Origin: Alphaproteobacteria bacterium casp-alpha6
Lineage (GTDB): Bacteria > Pseudomonadota > Alphaproteobacteria > Rhodobacterales > Rhodobacteraceae
DNA: 64,000 bases
Direction of reading: 5' to 3'
Assembly (NCBI GenBank): GCA_001510135.1
Contig: LFER01000025.1
Location: 1-64,000 of the forward strand
Shown here: positions 55,575 to 64,000 of the stretch, piece by piece
Layout of the letters: each line of letters starts with the position of its first letter
How positions within the stretch are numbered: the stretch's first letter is position 1
The notes under the pieces: model-generated
The model's database searches: none
What the model saw: the letters and a program-made list of their open reading frames with translations, nothing else
What the model was told of the DNA's origin: nothing
Translations under genes and position numbers: made by a program

Positions 55575-56417
55575 ATGAATCAGGGTCGTTCGACATTCCT
55601 CACAGTTATGCTCTACATCGGGCTTACCTTTCTTTACGTGCCCATGATCCTCTTGGTCATCTATTCTTTCAACTATTCCAAATTGGTGCCCGTCTGGGGG
55701 GGATGGTCAACGCGCTGGTACAAGGTTCTTTTTGAGTCCCCCGAAGTATGGGAAGCCGTTCGCCTCAGCCTGCAGATCGCATTGGTGAACGCGACCGTTG
55801 CCACAATGCTGGGCACGTTTGCCGGTCTCGCGATGGTACGATTTGGCCGGTTTCGCGGGCGAACCCTTTTTGGTGGGATGCTGGTCGCCCCGCTTGTCAT
55901 GCCCGAAGTCATCACAGGCCTTTCGCTGCTGGTGTTCTTTATCTCTCTCAAAGAGCTTTTCGGCTGGCCGGCGGAACGCGGATTTACCACGATCACCATC
56001 GCCCATATCACCTTTTCTCTGGCCTATGTGGCGGTGATTATTCAGGCGCGTCTGACCGGGATCGGCGAAACGCTTGAAGAAGCTGCAGCCGATTTGGGCG
56101 CAAAACCGTTCAAAGTGATGACCTCCATCACCCTGCCCCGATTGGCGCCCGGAATGCTGTCCGGCTGGCTTTTGGCCTTTACGCTGTCGTTGGACGATCT
56201 GGTGATCGCAAGCTTTGTTACAGGACCCGGGGCAAACACATTGCCGATCTTGATCTTTTCTCGCATTCGCCTCGGGCTTCGCCCCGATATCAACGCATTG
56301 GCCACCATCATCATTCTCTTTGTGGCCGTGCTTGTGGCGATTGCCGCCTATATCATGTTCCGCCAACACAAGCGGGAACTCTTGGATCAACAGATGGCAT
56401 TGTCAGGTGGCGATTAA
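55575..56417 (+). CDS. potI: Polyamine ABC transporter permease (PotI type)
   Basis: A 280-residue permease with six spans and the EAA loop LEEAAADLGAKPFKVMTSITLP. The segment LSLDDLVIASFVTGPG is characteristic of PotC/PotI. It is the last gene of the importer and is convergent with the aminotransferase gene. Confidence 0.93.
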   Translation: MNQGRSTFLTVMLYIGLTFLYVPMILLVIYSFNYSKLVPVWGGWSTRWYKVLFESPEVWEAVRLSLQIALVNATVATMLGTFAGLAMVRFGRFRGRTLFGGMLVAPLVMPEVITGLSLLVFFISLKELFGWPAERGFTTITIAHITFSLAYVAVIIQARLTGIGETLEEAAADLGAKPFKVMTSITLPRLAPGMLSGWLLAFTLSLDDLVIASFVTGPGANTLPILIFSRIRLGLRPDINALATIIILFVAVLVAIAAYIMFRQHKRELLDQQMALSGGD

Positions 56418-56510
56418 AGCATAATAAATGGATCGCGATATACCTGAAATCTGTGGACCGTCCAATTTTGATGATCGCTACGGTTTTCTAACGGCATTTT
56501 TCAATTTGGT

Positions 56511-57887
56511 TTAAAATACCGCTGCCACCTCTTTCAGCGCCTCTTCCAAAATATCAAACATTGCGTCAATTTCGGTTCGTGTGATGATTAATGGCGGGGA
56601 AAAGACGGCCATGTTGATCAAGGGGCGCACCAGAAGCCCGCGTTTTTCGCAGGCCGCATCCAGCAAAGCCCCCAGCTTGCGTTCCTCTTCCAATGTCGCG
56701 CCGTCTGAATCGGGCGTGCCTTCGATACAGCCCAACAATCCCATGCCGCGCACATTTCCAACACCGGAAAAATCGGCCAAAGCCTGAAGACGTGTTTGGA
56801 AATAAGGGGAAATGTCACGCACATGCTCCAGAATATGTTCCTGTTCGATGATCTCAATATTTTTGAGAGCCGCAGCACAACACACCGGATGGGCAGAATA
56901 TGTATATCCTGCAGAAAACAGTGCCGCATCGTTTGCATTCACCATACGTTCCATCACACGATCTGACACAATACAGGCACCAAGCGGTAAGTAGCCCGAA
57001 GTCATCCCCTTGGCACAGGTGATGATGTCAGGTTCGATGCCAAAAACATCTTGAGAGGCAAACCAATGGCCAAGCCGACCAAAGGCTGTAACCACCTCAT
57101 CAGAAATATATAGGATGTCGTGCTTTCGGCAGATTTCAAATGTGCGCTGATGATAGCCCTTTGGCGGAACGATCACGCCCCCAGAACACAAAATGGGTTC
57201 GGCGATAAATCCCCCGATATTCTCGGCCCCAATGTCGGCAATTGCCTTTTCAAGATCACTGACTTTGGCATCACACCAATCCTGCACGCTCATTCCTTCG
57301 GGACGCCGGTAGGGATTCACATCGGGCAGGAAATGCACCAAGCGTTTTTCAATATCAAAACGCGATTTATCCCGTTCTTTCCCAGTCACGGAAGCGGCAA
57401 GGTAAGTAGAGCCGTGATATCCTTTTTCACGCGCCAGAATGATTTTTTTATCCGGATGACCGAGCCGATTGTTCATAAAATGCACGGTCCGAAGCGCCGT
57501 ATCCACTGCTGTGGACCCGCCGGTTGTGAAAAACACGTTATTGAGATCGCCAGGCGCCATATCGGCAATTTTCTTAGCCAAAACAGCAGAAGGTTCGGTT
57601 GTATTGGTCCAAGGGGACGAATAAGGCAGTTTCATCACCTGTTGCGCAATCGCCTCAGCCATTTCAGGGCGGCCATATCCGATTTGCACGCACCACATGC
57701 CGCCTGGACCATCGATAAACCGCTTACCGGTTTCGTCCCAAAGGTAAATCCCCTTACCCTTGTTCACCAGCATATAATCTGATCCTTCAACATCATCCAT
57801 CGAAGCCCACGGATGGAACTGATGCGTCCGATCCCAATCAAGGATGGTTTCGGGCGACGGGGTATTTTTAAGCTGCGCAGTTTTCAT
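56511..57887 (-). CDS. Class III aminotransferase, probably polyamine/putrescine-pyruvate type
   Basis: A 458-residue PLP enzyme of class III. The cofactor Lys lies in ITCAKGMTSGYLPLGA, with GGSTAVDTALR binding the phosphate and LYISDEVVTAFGRLGHW supplying the PLP Asp. Length and motifs resemble the putrescine- or taurine-pyruvate and omega-amino acid transaminases. Its place beside the polyamine importer suggests that imported diamines are deaminated here, but the substrate is inference. It is 53 bp downstream of the Rieske oxygenase gene on the same strand and might be cotranscribed with it. Confidence 0.88.
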   Translation of the reverse strand: MKTAQLKNTPSPETILDWDRTHQFHPWASMDDVEGSDYMLVNKGKGIYLWDETGKRFIDGPGGMWCVQIGYGRPEMAEAIAQQVMKLPYSSPWTNTTEPSAVLAKKIADMAPGDLNNVFFTTGGSTAVDTALRTVHFMNNRLGHPDKKIILAREKGYHGSTYLAASVTGKERDKSRFDIEKRLVHFLPDVNPYRRPEGMSVQDWCDAKVSDLEKAIADIGAENIGGFIAEPILCSGGVIVPPKGYHQRTFEICRKHDILYISDEVVTAFGRLGHWFASQDVFGIEPDIITCAKGMTSGYLPLGACIVSDRVMERMVNANDAALFSAGYTYSAHPVCCAAALKNIEIIEQEHILEHVRDISPYFQTRLQALADFSGVGNVRGMGLLGCIEGTPDSDGATLEEERKLGALLDAACEKRGLLVRPLINMAVFSPPLIITRTEIDAMFDILEEALKEVAAVF

Positions 57888-57940
57888 GCTGATAAGTCCA
57901 GTTTTGATTGATTTTTTTGTACGGCATCAGAGGTGCCCCG

Positions 57941-59167
57941 TTACCAAAGTGCCGCCTTTGCAAGATAGCCGTCGTAAAATGCCCGAATTCCCGATTCCAT
58001 ATGCGACAAGGGTCCGGCGATGTAATGGAAGGAATTAACCCCTTCTTGGTTCAGACGAATAATACGTTCATCATCCTGAGACGTAACATCCCACAACCAT
58101 GTCAGATCCTGCAGGTCATAATCTTTACCCGCCTCAGCATCCCCACGCACGAACCAGATCACCTCTATGTCTGTTTCCTGCACGGAACGGGGGATAAAGC
58201 GGTATCCCACCACGTGATCCGAATACACCAGAAAATTGTTCAGAATGCCGATTTGCAAATCTGTTGTGCCACCATCAAATCCCTTTAAATTTCCAAGCAA
58301 AGGTGCCAGCGGTTCGCCGGATTTGCTGCCCGTCAGGTACCCTTCGAACAGAGGATATCGACGGTGGTAAAAATCCATATCCGTCTTTCCTTCTGCGTCC
58401 GAACTTACCGAAACCTCATCTGTGCTCAGCCCTACAGCGCGAGACCTATCTTTCATGGCCTCTGTCAGTTCGGTGCGCAGGTATTCCGGATCCTTTATAC
58501 TGTGAGAGCGCGCATAGTCCTTGTGCGACGGCGCGCAGTGATAGCATTCCATATAATTTTCCACTGCCAGCTTCCAATTTGCGGGCACAGGGTAGGATGC
58601 AGAATGTGCGATTTTCAAATTATTGAAATCAAATGGCGCTACAAGCGGTGCGAGCTTTTCAAGCCCAGCCTCAATATCAGGCGGTGATTTCGCCGTACAG
58701 GCAAAGATCATGCCCTCAAAGATACGCACATGGGCTTTGAGTAGGGAATATTCGGTTGGATCAAAACCCTCACCCATTTCACGCGCAACCCGCAAGTCTC
58801 CGTTGAGCTCATAGGTCCAGGCGTGATACGGGCACGCAAAGACGCGCCGGTTGCCGCGTTGTTCCATACACACTCTGGACCCACGATGACGGCAAACATT
58901 GAGAAATACACCAATTTCGCCTTGCTTATCCCGCGCGATAATCAAGGACTCTGTGCCATAATCAAACAAAAAGAAGTCGCCCGTATTCGGCACCTGACTA
59001 ACGTGACCGACCCAAATCCAGCTGGAATTCCAATAGTGGCGAATATCGTTGTTATAAATCACCTCAGAGGTATAAAAATCTCTCTCCAAGGACATGCCGT
59101 CGACATATTCTTTCAGCAGTCGCGCCATTGGCTTTTCGCCATTATCAAATATTTGCCTCTGGTTCAT
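57941..59167 (-). CDS. Rieske aromatic-ring-hydroxylase-type oxygenase, amine demethylase
   Basis: A 408-residue Rieske oxygenase alpha subunit. The [2Fe-2S] ligands are Cys92-x-His94 and Cys112-x2-His115 (CRHRG, CPYHAW). The mononuclear iron site is in ENYMECYHCAPSHKDY with a C-terminal Asp. It resembles GbcA and Stc2, which remove a methyl group from glycine betaine or stachydrine, and is adjacent to a TMADH-family demethylase. A quaternary ammonium compound is therefore the likely substrate. GGAGGGAT before the ATG at 59167 supports the start. Only 3 bp separate it from the upstream demethylase gene. Confidence 0.88.
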   Translation of the reverse strand: MNQRQIFDNGEKPMARLLKEYVDGMSLERDFYTSEVIYNNDIRHYWNSSWIWVGHVSQVPNTGDFFLFDYGTESLIIARDKQGEIGVFLNVCRHRGSRVCMEQRGNRRVFACPYHAWTYELNGDLRVAREMGEGFDPTEYSLLKAHVRIFEGMIFACTAKSPPDIEAGLEKLAPLVAPFDFNNLKIAHSASYPVPANWKLAVENYMECYHCAPSHKDYARSHSIKDPEYLRTELTEAMKDRSRAVGLSTDEVSVSSDAEGKTDMDFYHRRYPLFEGYLTGSKSGEPLAPLLGNLKGFDGGTTDLQIGILNNFLVYSDHVVGYRFIPRSVQETDIEVIWFVRGDAEAGKDYDLQDLTWLWDVTSQDDERIIRLNQEGVNSFHYIAGPLSHMESGIRAFYDGYLAKAALW

Positions 59168-59170
59168 TGT

Positions 59171-61237
59171 CTATCCCTCCAATGAAATAATTTCGCGCTC
59201 AAAAAGAGCCTGCTCCGCACGTTTTGGATCCTCTCCAAGGTTTCGCGCAGCAAGATGCCCGCTGTAAACGGCATCAGCAATCAACCCTGGACTTGCCGCA
59301 TCACCGATAATTTCGAGGGTTTTGACATCCAGATCACCGCTCTCACGCCGTTGTTTCAAGGCCTCAAAGAGTGTCGTTTCACGTCTGCGTTCGCTCACCA
59401 TAAGAACGCTGCCAATCTCAAGCGTTTTGCCCTTTCCGCTATAGACGCAGGTCAGATGCGCCCTTCCGTTTTCAACCCGCGCCAGCGTCTTTCCAACCTG
59501 AAGGTCTACGTTCATAGATAGCAAAGATGCTTGGATACGTTCCTGTTCCAGAGTATTGTCGCACCAAGGAGACACTACGCTTGCTGGTGTCGCCAAAACC
59601 ACATGTGCGCCAGTCTCCGCCAAATGGTGGGCCAGAACACCGCCAAGGTAAATCTGATCATCATCAAAAATGAAAACAGGGCCCGTGGGGACTTCGACAC
59701 CAGAGATAATATCTTCGGGCGTAAAGACCTGAACGGAGCCATCAAAGGGGATCACTTTGCGATGACTGCGGCCTACCCCGTCGCGTCGCCACTTGGCACC
59801 CGTTGCAAGAAAAATATGGCCTATGCCAAGTTCTGCCACATCATCGGCGTCCAAAGAACTTTGTAGAAAAATTTGCGCATTTGCGCGACGTTGAAGGTCA
59901 TAGATGCGATGGTCTGCGACCCGTTTCCATGCTGCAAGTCCGCTTAGCGATGCCTCCCCCGCAACCCGTCCGCCAAGCTGGTCTGAAGCTTCAGCCAATG
60001 TTACCTCATAGCCGCGTTTGGCCAATTGTGACGCGCACTCCAATCCTGCAGGCCCGCCTCCGATCACCAAGACTGGCTCCAATGCATGGGCGGGGGCAAT
60101 CTTTTCAGGATGCCAGCCGCGACGCCATTCTTCGCCCTGTGTCGGGTTTTGCGTGCAGCGGATCGGTACCCCGAGGTTGTCGCTTGACACACAGATATTA
60201 CAACCGATGCATTCGCGAATGTCTTCGATCCGCCCACTTTTGATTTTCTCCGGCAGAAACGGGTCGGCGATCGAAGGGCGCGCTGCCCCGATAAAATCAA
60301 CAATTCCGCGTTTCACCAAAGACACCATATGATCTGGAGAGGTAAAGCGACCCACCGCAACCACGGGCTTGCTGGTCACCTGTTTTACAAATTCGATATA
60401 TTTGGTTTGATAACCTTCGTTCGGTTCAAACCGGCTGGTCGCAGAATCATTGGACCAGTCAGAGATATTAACGTCCCAAAGGTCAGGCAATTCCGCCAAA
60501 AGCTCAACCACCCCACGACCCTCTTCATGGGCCTGCATGCCATCCGCACCCTTCAGTTCGTCCACGGCAAAGCGAAACGCGACGGCGCATGTGTCACCAA
60601 CTTCTTCTTTGGTCTCCTCAAGCAGCTCTCGAATAAGGCGGGTACGGTTTTCCAGACTGCCACCGTATTCATCACTGCGATCATTCATCTGTGGTAAAAG
60701 GAAATGATGCGGGATCGTCATGTGATGACCCGCATAAACATACACAATGTCAAATCCCGCCTCTTTTGCCCGACGTGCCGCCATCCTGTGCCAACGACGA
60801 AATTCTTTAATGTCGGACTTATCCATCGCGCGGGCTTGACGGGGTTGGATCATATCAATGCTGATGTCAGAGGGCGCAATTGAGGGCGCACGTGTTAATT
60901 TATTGGAGGCATGGTTGCCATTATGCGCCAATTCAATCGCTGCCAGGGACCCATGTTTGTGAACCGCCTCTGTCATGAGTCTGAGCGCGGGAATATCACG
61001 CGCATCCCACAACCGTCCCTCAGCGTAGGGCGACAGATCAGAAGAGGGATGAATTTCCGTTTCCTGAGTCGATATTACACCCCACCCGCCTTCTGCCTTT
61101 ATCCCGCGCATGGCCGCCTCTGCCCTTGGCCGCACATGCCCCATTCCAGAACAATGAGGCACTTGATAAAAGCGGTTCGGCGCGGTGACCGGTCCTAACG
61201 TTATGGGTTCAAACAAAATTTTATATGGATCACGCAT
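59171..61237 (-). CDS. TMADH-family NAD(H)/FMN/FAD oxidoreductase, probable N-demethylase (DgcA/StcD-like)
   Basis: A 688-residue protein like trimethylamine dehydrogenase. Residues 1-340 form the FMN barrel; Cys29 in FYQVPHCSGMG matches the Cys that links FMN in TMADH. Four Cys (ECIGCNICV and later IRCTQNP) bind a [4Fe-4S] cluster, and the C-terminal half holds an ADP/FAD domain (VLVIGGGPAGLECASQLAKRG). Related enzymes demethylate dimethylglycine or N-methylproline. ATG at 61237 is preferred over 61267 because the latter lies inside the operator palindrome. It is the first gene of a unit with the Rieske oxygenase and is divergent from a TetR gene. Confidence 0.88.
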   Translation of the reverse strand: MRDPYKILFEPITLGPVTAPNRFYQVPHCSGMGHVRPRAEAAMRGIKAEGGWGVISTQETEIHPSSDLSPYAEGRLWDARDIPALRLMTEAVHKHGSLAAIELAHNGNHASNKLTRAPSIAPSDISIDMIQPRQARAMDKSDIKEFRRWHRMAARRAKEAGFDIVYVYAGHHMTIPHHFLLPQMNDRSDEYGGSLENRTRLIRELLEETKEEVGDTCAVAFRFAVDELKGADGMQAHEEGRGVVELLAELPDLWDVNISDWSNDSATSRFEPNEGYQTKYIEFVKQVTSKPVVAVGRFTSPDHMVSLVKRGIVDFIGAARPSIADPFLPEKIKSGRIEDIRECIGCNICVSSDNLGVPIRCTQNPTQGEEWRRGWHPEKIAPAHALEPVLVIGGGPAGLECASQLAKRGYEVTLAEASDQLGGRVAGEASLSGLAAWKRVADHRIYDLQRRANAQIFLQSSLDADDVAELGIGHIFLATGAKWRRDGVGRSHRKVIPFDGSVQVFTPEDIISGVEVPTGPVFIFDDDQIYLGGVLAHHLAETGAHVVLATPASVVSPWCDNTLEQERIQASLLSMNVDLQVGKTLARVENGRAHLTCVYSGKGKTLEIGSVLMVSERRRETTLFEALKQRRESGDLDVKTLEIIGDAASPGLIADAVYSGHLAARNLGEDPKRAEQALFEREIISLEG

Positions 61238-61250
61238 TGAAAACTCAAAA

Positions 61251-61268
61251 AATGGACGATTGTCCATT
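61251..61268. promoter_or_regulatory. Palindromic operator between demethylase and TetR genes
   Basis: AATGGAC-GATT-GTCCATT is a perfect 7-bp inverted repeat. A further half-site ATGGAC lies at 61272-61277. It sits 13 bp upstream of the demethylase ATG at 61237 and 52 bp from the TetR start, the usual place for a TetR-type repressor to control both genes. Confidence 0.65.
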
Positions 61269-61319
61269 TATATGGACTTTTACAGTAGCCGCTGTCAAGA
61301 TAGATAAGGCAAAGATCAC

Positions 61320-62024
61320 ATGACCCGTGGCGGAGCGGAAATGGACGTACATGCGCATGACGACAAATTGCAGTCTTCTTCGGACGCACAGATATTGCGG
61401 GCTGCAAAGGTTAAAAATCATCGTGCGTTGATCGAGGCCACCTTAAAAACACTTGCCGAATTGGGCTACGCAAACGCCAGCGTCAGCGAAATAATTAAAC
61501 GTGCCGGTCTGTCTCGTGGAATGATCCACCTACATTTTGGTAGTAAGAATAAATTGGTGAGCGAAGCGGCAAAACATGCCAGCGAACGCTATCATGCATT
61601 TCTTGAACACTGCTTGGAACGCGCTGGACCCAGAGCACAAGACCAACTGGAAGCGATCGTAAAGCATGACCTCAGCGAAGACGTTCTAAACGCGACATCC
61701 GTGCGCGTCTGGTACGAATTGCGCGGGGCGATATATTTTCAGAAGGAATTGGCAAGTTTCAGCGATACGAGGGACGAACGCTTGCGCTGTATCTTATTTC
61801 GCCTCTTCAAAGACCTTTCACTTCGTTACGGCGATGAGGATACCGCAAAAGAAAAGGCAGAGGACGTCACCTTTGCCTTTCTCGCCTTAATGGAAGGCAT
61901 GTGGAACGATTACTTGCTACACCAAGGCAGCTTTCAGCGCGCCAAAGCAAAGCGATCGGTATTTCGCATCCTAAAAACGCTGTTTCCCGATCATTTTGAT
62001 TTGGAAGGGGCAAAACCCGCATAA
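61320..62024 (+). CDS. TetR-family regulator (BetI-like)
   Basis: A 234-residue (227 from the second ATG at 61341) regulator. The N-terminal helix-turn-helix has ALIEATLKTLAELGYANASVSEIIKRAGLSRGMIHLHF, split here: ALIEATLKTLAELGYA then SVSEIIKRAGLS and RGMIHLHFGSKNKL. The ligand domain resembles BetI. Divergent to the amine demethylase gene with a palindrome between, it probably represses that operon until a methylated amine binds. It is convergent with the CoxG-like gene, 11 bp away. Confidence 0.9.
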   Translation: MTRGGAEMDVHAHDDKLQSSSDAQILRAAKVKNHRALIEATLKTLAELGYANASVSEIIKRAGLSRGMIHLHFGSKNKLVSEAAKHASERYHAFLEHCLERAGPRAQDQLEAIVKHDLSEDVLNATSVRVWYELRGAIYFQKELASFSDTRDERLRCILFRLFKDLSLRYGDEDTAKEKAEDVTFAFLALMEGMWNDYLLHQGSFQRAKAKRSVFRILKTLFPDHFDLEGAKPA

Positions 62025-62035
62025 CCGCAATGCGG

Positions 62036-62482
62036 TTAAGTATTCTGGTCGACGATCTCAGCAAATTTGGAAAAGAAACTTCCAGCTAGTTTTTTGGCGG
62101 TGCCCATGACCAACCGGCTTCCCAGTTGTGCAATTTTACCACCAATCTCTGCTTTGGCAGTATAACGCAGTATGGTTTGGTCTCCGTCTTCTTCAAGCGT
62201 CACATCTGCCCCGCCTTTGGCGTGACCTGCCGCGCCGCCGCTGCCCTTACCTTGAAGAGAATAACTGTCTGGCGCACCGTCTGTATTCAATTCAACCTGA
62301 CCGGAAAACCGTGCTTTGACAGGCCCAATTTTGAGCACCACTTTGGCTTCAAGTTCAGTTTCAGAATGTTTGATCAATTCTTCACAACCAGGTATGCACT
62401 GCTGCAAAATTTCCGGATCGTTCAGTGCGGCATAGACGCGCTCTTTGGGGGCATTGATAGTGATTTCGTCGCTAAGTTCCAT
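62036..62482 (-). CDS. CoxG-like SRPBCC-family protein
   Basis: A 148-residue protein of the CO dehydrogenase subunit G (CoxG) type. It starts MELSDEITINAPKERVYAALNDPEILQQCIPGCEEL and has the glycine-rich SYSLQGKGSGGAAGHAKGGADV loop. In CO oxidisers CoxG recruits the enzyme to the membrane, but no coxMSL genes are present here. In this context it may help bind a hydrophobic substrate or tie an oxidoreductase to the membrane. It is last in a run of four genes reading from the window end. Confidence 0.86.
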   Translation of the reverse strand: MELSDEITINAPKERVYAALNDPEILQQCIPGCEELIKHSETELEAKVVLKIGPVKARFSGQVELNTDGAPDSYSLQGKGSGGAAGHAKGGADVTLEEDGDQTILRYTAKAEIGGKIAQLGSRLVMGTAKKLAGSFFSKFAEIVDQNT

Positions 62483-62538
62483 GGTCTCTCCCTCGCATCG
62501 AACAGAAGACTTAAAAGAAATGATTGGAATGGCTATGC

Positions 62539-63141
62539 TCAGACACCCGCAGGATTGTCAACATCGCGCCCCATTGCCAATAAGTCGGAGTATCTGTCCC
62601 CGATGCGGTGATGCGGACGTCCCCCCGTGGCTGCGCCAAGCGCAACGACGAGCTCATTTTCCGCCGGCGCATCATAAATGGAAAACTGAACCGTCAAATA
62701 ATGCGACCGACGTCCGGTATCATGTTTGTCCATCAAGGGAATTTGGATCTGCGTATTGGCAGGACCGCGGGTATTTGTGAAGCCAAGGTAGCTTTTGGCG
62801 CCAACCGCTTCACGGTAGAAATTTCCGTATTGGAGCGTGTGGATCAAAGCAGAGGCATGTTCCCATTCGCAGTTTGCCCCAGCAATGCAGGCTTTGCCAT
62901 AGGCTTCTATCGCCTCACCAGAGCCCGCAAGAGCAATCAATCGGTCCGTCAATAATTTACCAAGAACCGGAGCCATGCGGGTAATTTCAGGAGAAAGATC
63001 TTCCACGAATCCCCGTCCAGCCCAAGGATTGGCCACCACTGCCGCCACACCAATAATGCGCAAAGGGGGCTGTGCCTCTTTCTCACCCTCGCGATAAATA
63101 TCTTCATCAAAAGTGACCACTTTTCGCAGTTCTGTTAACAT
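62539..63141 (-). CDS. Amino acid synthesis family protein (DUF1185)
   Basis: A 200-residue protein of the DUF1185 'amino acid synthesis' family: RKVVTFDEDIYREG, VAAVVANPWAGRGFVEDLSPEI and GKACIAGANCEWEHASALIH are typical. Its activity has not been defined. The ATG at 63141 is preferred because AGGAGAGG precedes it; an earlier ATG at 63180 is too close to its purines. Genes of this family often stand with flavin-dependent oxygenase genes, as here. Confidence 0.85.
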   Translation of the reverse strand: MLTELRKVVTFDEDIYREGEKEAQPPLRIIGVAAVVANPWAGRGFVEDLSPEITRMAPVLGKLLTDRLIALAGSGEAIEAYGKACIAGANCEWEHASALIHTLQYGNFYREAVGAKSYLGFTNTRGPANTQIQIPLMDKHDTGRRSHYLTVQFSIYDAPAENELVVALGAATGGRPHHRIGDRYSDLLAMGRDVDNPAGV

Positions 63142-63182
63142 GGAACCTCTCCTGTTTTTGCAGAATTCAACATCTGTCATTC

Positions 63183-63716
63183 CTATTTACCGGCAAAAAA
63201 CGCAGGTTTAGTTTTTTCATCTTTTTGCCCAATTTCCCCGTCTTTGCTTGTATCAAGCGTGACATACTGACCGCGAAAATAACTAAGCGGTGTTCCATCC
63301 CGATAATCAAAATCTTTTACTTTCCCAAGCAATATGGCGTGATCGCCTGCATCAATTTGGCGTTCCGTTTCACAAACAAATCGTGCCAAAGAACCGCTGA
63401 GCAATGGGACATTTTCCCTGCCATGCTCCCAAGGTACATGGTCAAATTTGTCCATCGCCTGTGAGGCGAAAACACGCGACACATCACGTTGTGATTGCTC
63501 AAGTACATTGACGGAAAAAAAAGGAGCTTCTTTGAAGACACCAAGGCTAAAAGCCGAATTTGAGATGCAAACCAATAAGAGCGGTGGATCAAGCGAGACC
63601 GAAGAAAACGAATTGGCGGTAAATCCGCGCGGCGTCCCATCCGCCTCACATGTGGCAATTACGGTCACACCGGTTGTAAAACTACCAAATGCATTTCGAA
63701 GTTCTCGGGTATCCAA
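63183..63716 (-). CDS. Flavin reductase (HpaC/RutF-like)
   Basis: A 177-residue FMN-binding split-barrel protein with FGSFTTGVTVIATCEADGT, GFTANSFSSVSLDPPLLLVCIS and SVNVLEQSQRDVSRVFA. It should supply reduced FMN to a monooxygenase, which must lie beyond the window. The start is TTG at 63716 with GAAAGG upstream. It lies 20 bp after the hydrolase gene. Confidence 0.9.
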   Translation of the reverse strand: MDTRELRNAFGSFTTGVTVIATCEADGTPRGFTANSFSSVSLDPPLLLVCISNSAFSLGVFKEAPFFSVNVLEQSQRDVSRVFASQAMDKFDHVPWEHGRENVPLLSGSLARFVCETERQIDAGDHAILLGKVKDFDYRDGTPLSYFRGQYVTLDTSKDGEIGQKDEKTKPAFFAGK

Positions 63717-63736
63717 CAGGCTTACCTTTCTTTTCC

Positions 63737-64000
63737 TTACAAAGCGCTGCGCGCCAAAAAATCGAGCATGGGCTGATTTACGGCCTCTGGGTCTTCCATC
63801 AATGCCATGTGACGCAAACCGGTGAGGATGACAAGCTCTGAACCTTCAATTTCCTCTGCAATCGCTTTGGACATTTCAGGACCATTCCCGTAATCCTGAT
63901 CTGCCGTTAGAACCATAGTCGGACATGTGATTGGCGGATCAGGTGCAATGATTTCTTCGAGACCCGTGGCCAAAACCCGATAATTCCTGTGGTAAACCGA
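63737..64000 (-). CDS. Alpha/beta hydrolase, C-terminal part (runs off the window)
   Basis: The last 87 codons of an alpha/beta-fold hydrolase; the frame is open to the window edge. The segment CPTMVLTADQDYGNGPEMSKAI has the usual Asp of the catalytic triad region, and LRHMALMEDPEAVNQPMLDFL carries the His (in most relatives within GHMxxLExP). An internal TTG at 63973 is not a real start. It heads, as far as seen, the hydrolase - flavin reductase - DUF1185 - CoxG operon. Confidence 0.85.
   Translation of the reverse strand, partial: SVYHRNYRVLATGLEEIIAPDPPITCPTMVLTADQDYGNGPEMSKAIAEEIEGSELVILTGLRHMALMEDPEAVNQPMLDFLARSAL

Noticed and set aside
1-64000. CRISPR arrays, insertion sequences, prophage or toxin-antitoxin modules
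   Set aside because: No regularly spaced direct repeats, transposase or phage motifs were seen on either strand; the only tandem repeats are inside coding sequence.

Overview
The window is a chromosomal segment of an alphaproteobacterium, most likely a marine Rhodobacterales (Roseobacter-group) species. This rests on the gene order trpG-trpD-trpC-moaC-moeA-lexA next to comEC-gltX-gltA, a GAAC-N7-GAAC SOS box at lexA, a heterotetrameric sarcosine oxidase locus (soxBDAG), a stand-alone homocysteine methyltransferase and corrinoid protein in place of a one-piece MetH, and many DUFs typical of that order. The species cannot be named from sequence reading alone.

Layout. 0-2.4 kb: a gene-poor stretch with a minus-strand terminator, tRNA-Leu(CAA), a gamma-glutamylcyclotransferase-like protein, and an overlapping VTT membrane protein/DsbB pair. 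2.4-5.6 kb: a DctB/DctD two-component system whose regulator lacks the GAFTGA loop. 5.6-7.3 kb: purQ-purS-purC. 7.4-11.3 kb: probable split methionine synthase parts (homocysteine methyltransferase, corrinoid protein, DUF1638) interrupted by a divergent radical SAM gene. 11.3-14.8 kb: sufE, rnd, purN-purM and a CAU tRNA. 14.9-26.3 kb: a YibQ-like secreted protein, then the trpGDC-moaC-moeA run, lexA, comEC (frameshifted), gltX and gltA. 26.4-28.3 kb: an interrupted leucine-rich-repeat gene. 28.3-31.8 kb: der, bamB and a YfgM-like gene. 32-36.9 kb: an RND efflux pair. 36.9-42.8 kb: an Atm1-type ABC exporter, a LysM protein, a LOG-family enzyme, a RarD-type transporter and sodB. 42.9-48.1 kb: soxBDAG. 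48.3-51.5 kb: ccmI, ruvX and small or uncharacterised proteins. 51.6-57.9 kb: a cupin, a polyamine ABC importer (potFGHI type) and a class III aminotransferase. 57.9-62.0 kb: a Rieske oxygenase and a trimethylamine-dehydrogenase-family demethylase with a divergent TetR regulator. 62.0-64.0 kb: an operon of CoxG-like, DUF1185, flavin reductase and alpha/beta hydrolase genes running off the window.

How it fits together. Much of the window deals with one-carbon and methylated-nitrogen metabolism: Rieske oxygenase plus demethylase for a quaternary or tertiary amine, sarcosine oxidase delivering C1 units to tetrahydrofolate, corrinoid-dependent methionine synthesis, and folate-consuming purine synthesis (purN and neighbours). 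Polyamine uptake and transamination add another organic-nitrogen route. The most unusual points are a -1 frame change in comEC at an A7 run that has the form of a slippery heptamer, a doubly interrupted LRR gene, a DctD regulator without GAFTGA, a row of three octamer half-sites spaced 18 bp upstream of the homocysteine methyltransferase gene, and a strong palindrome that probably controls the amine demethylase. I found no CRISPR array, insertion sequence or prophage.
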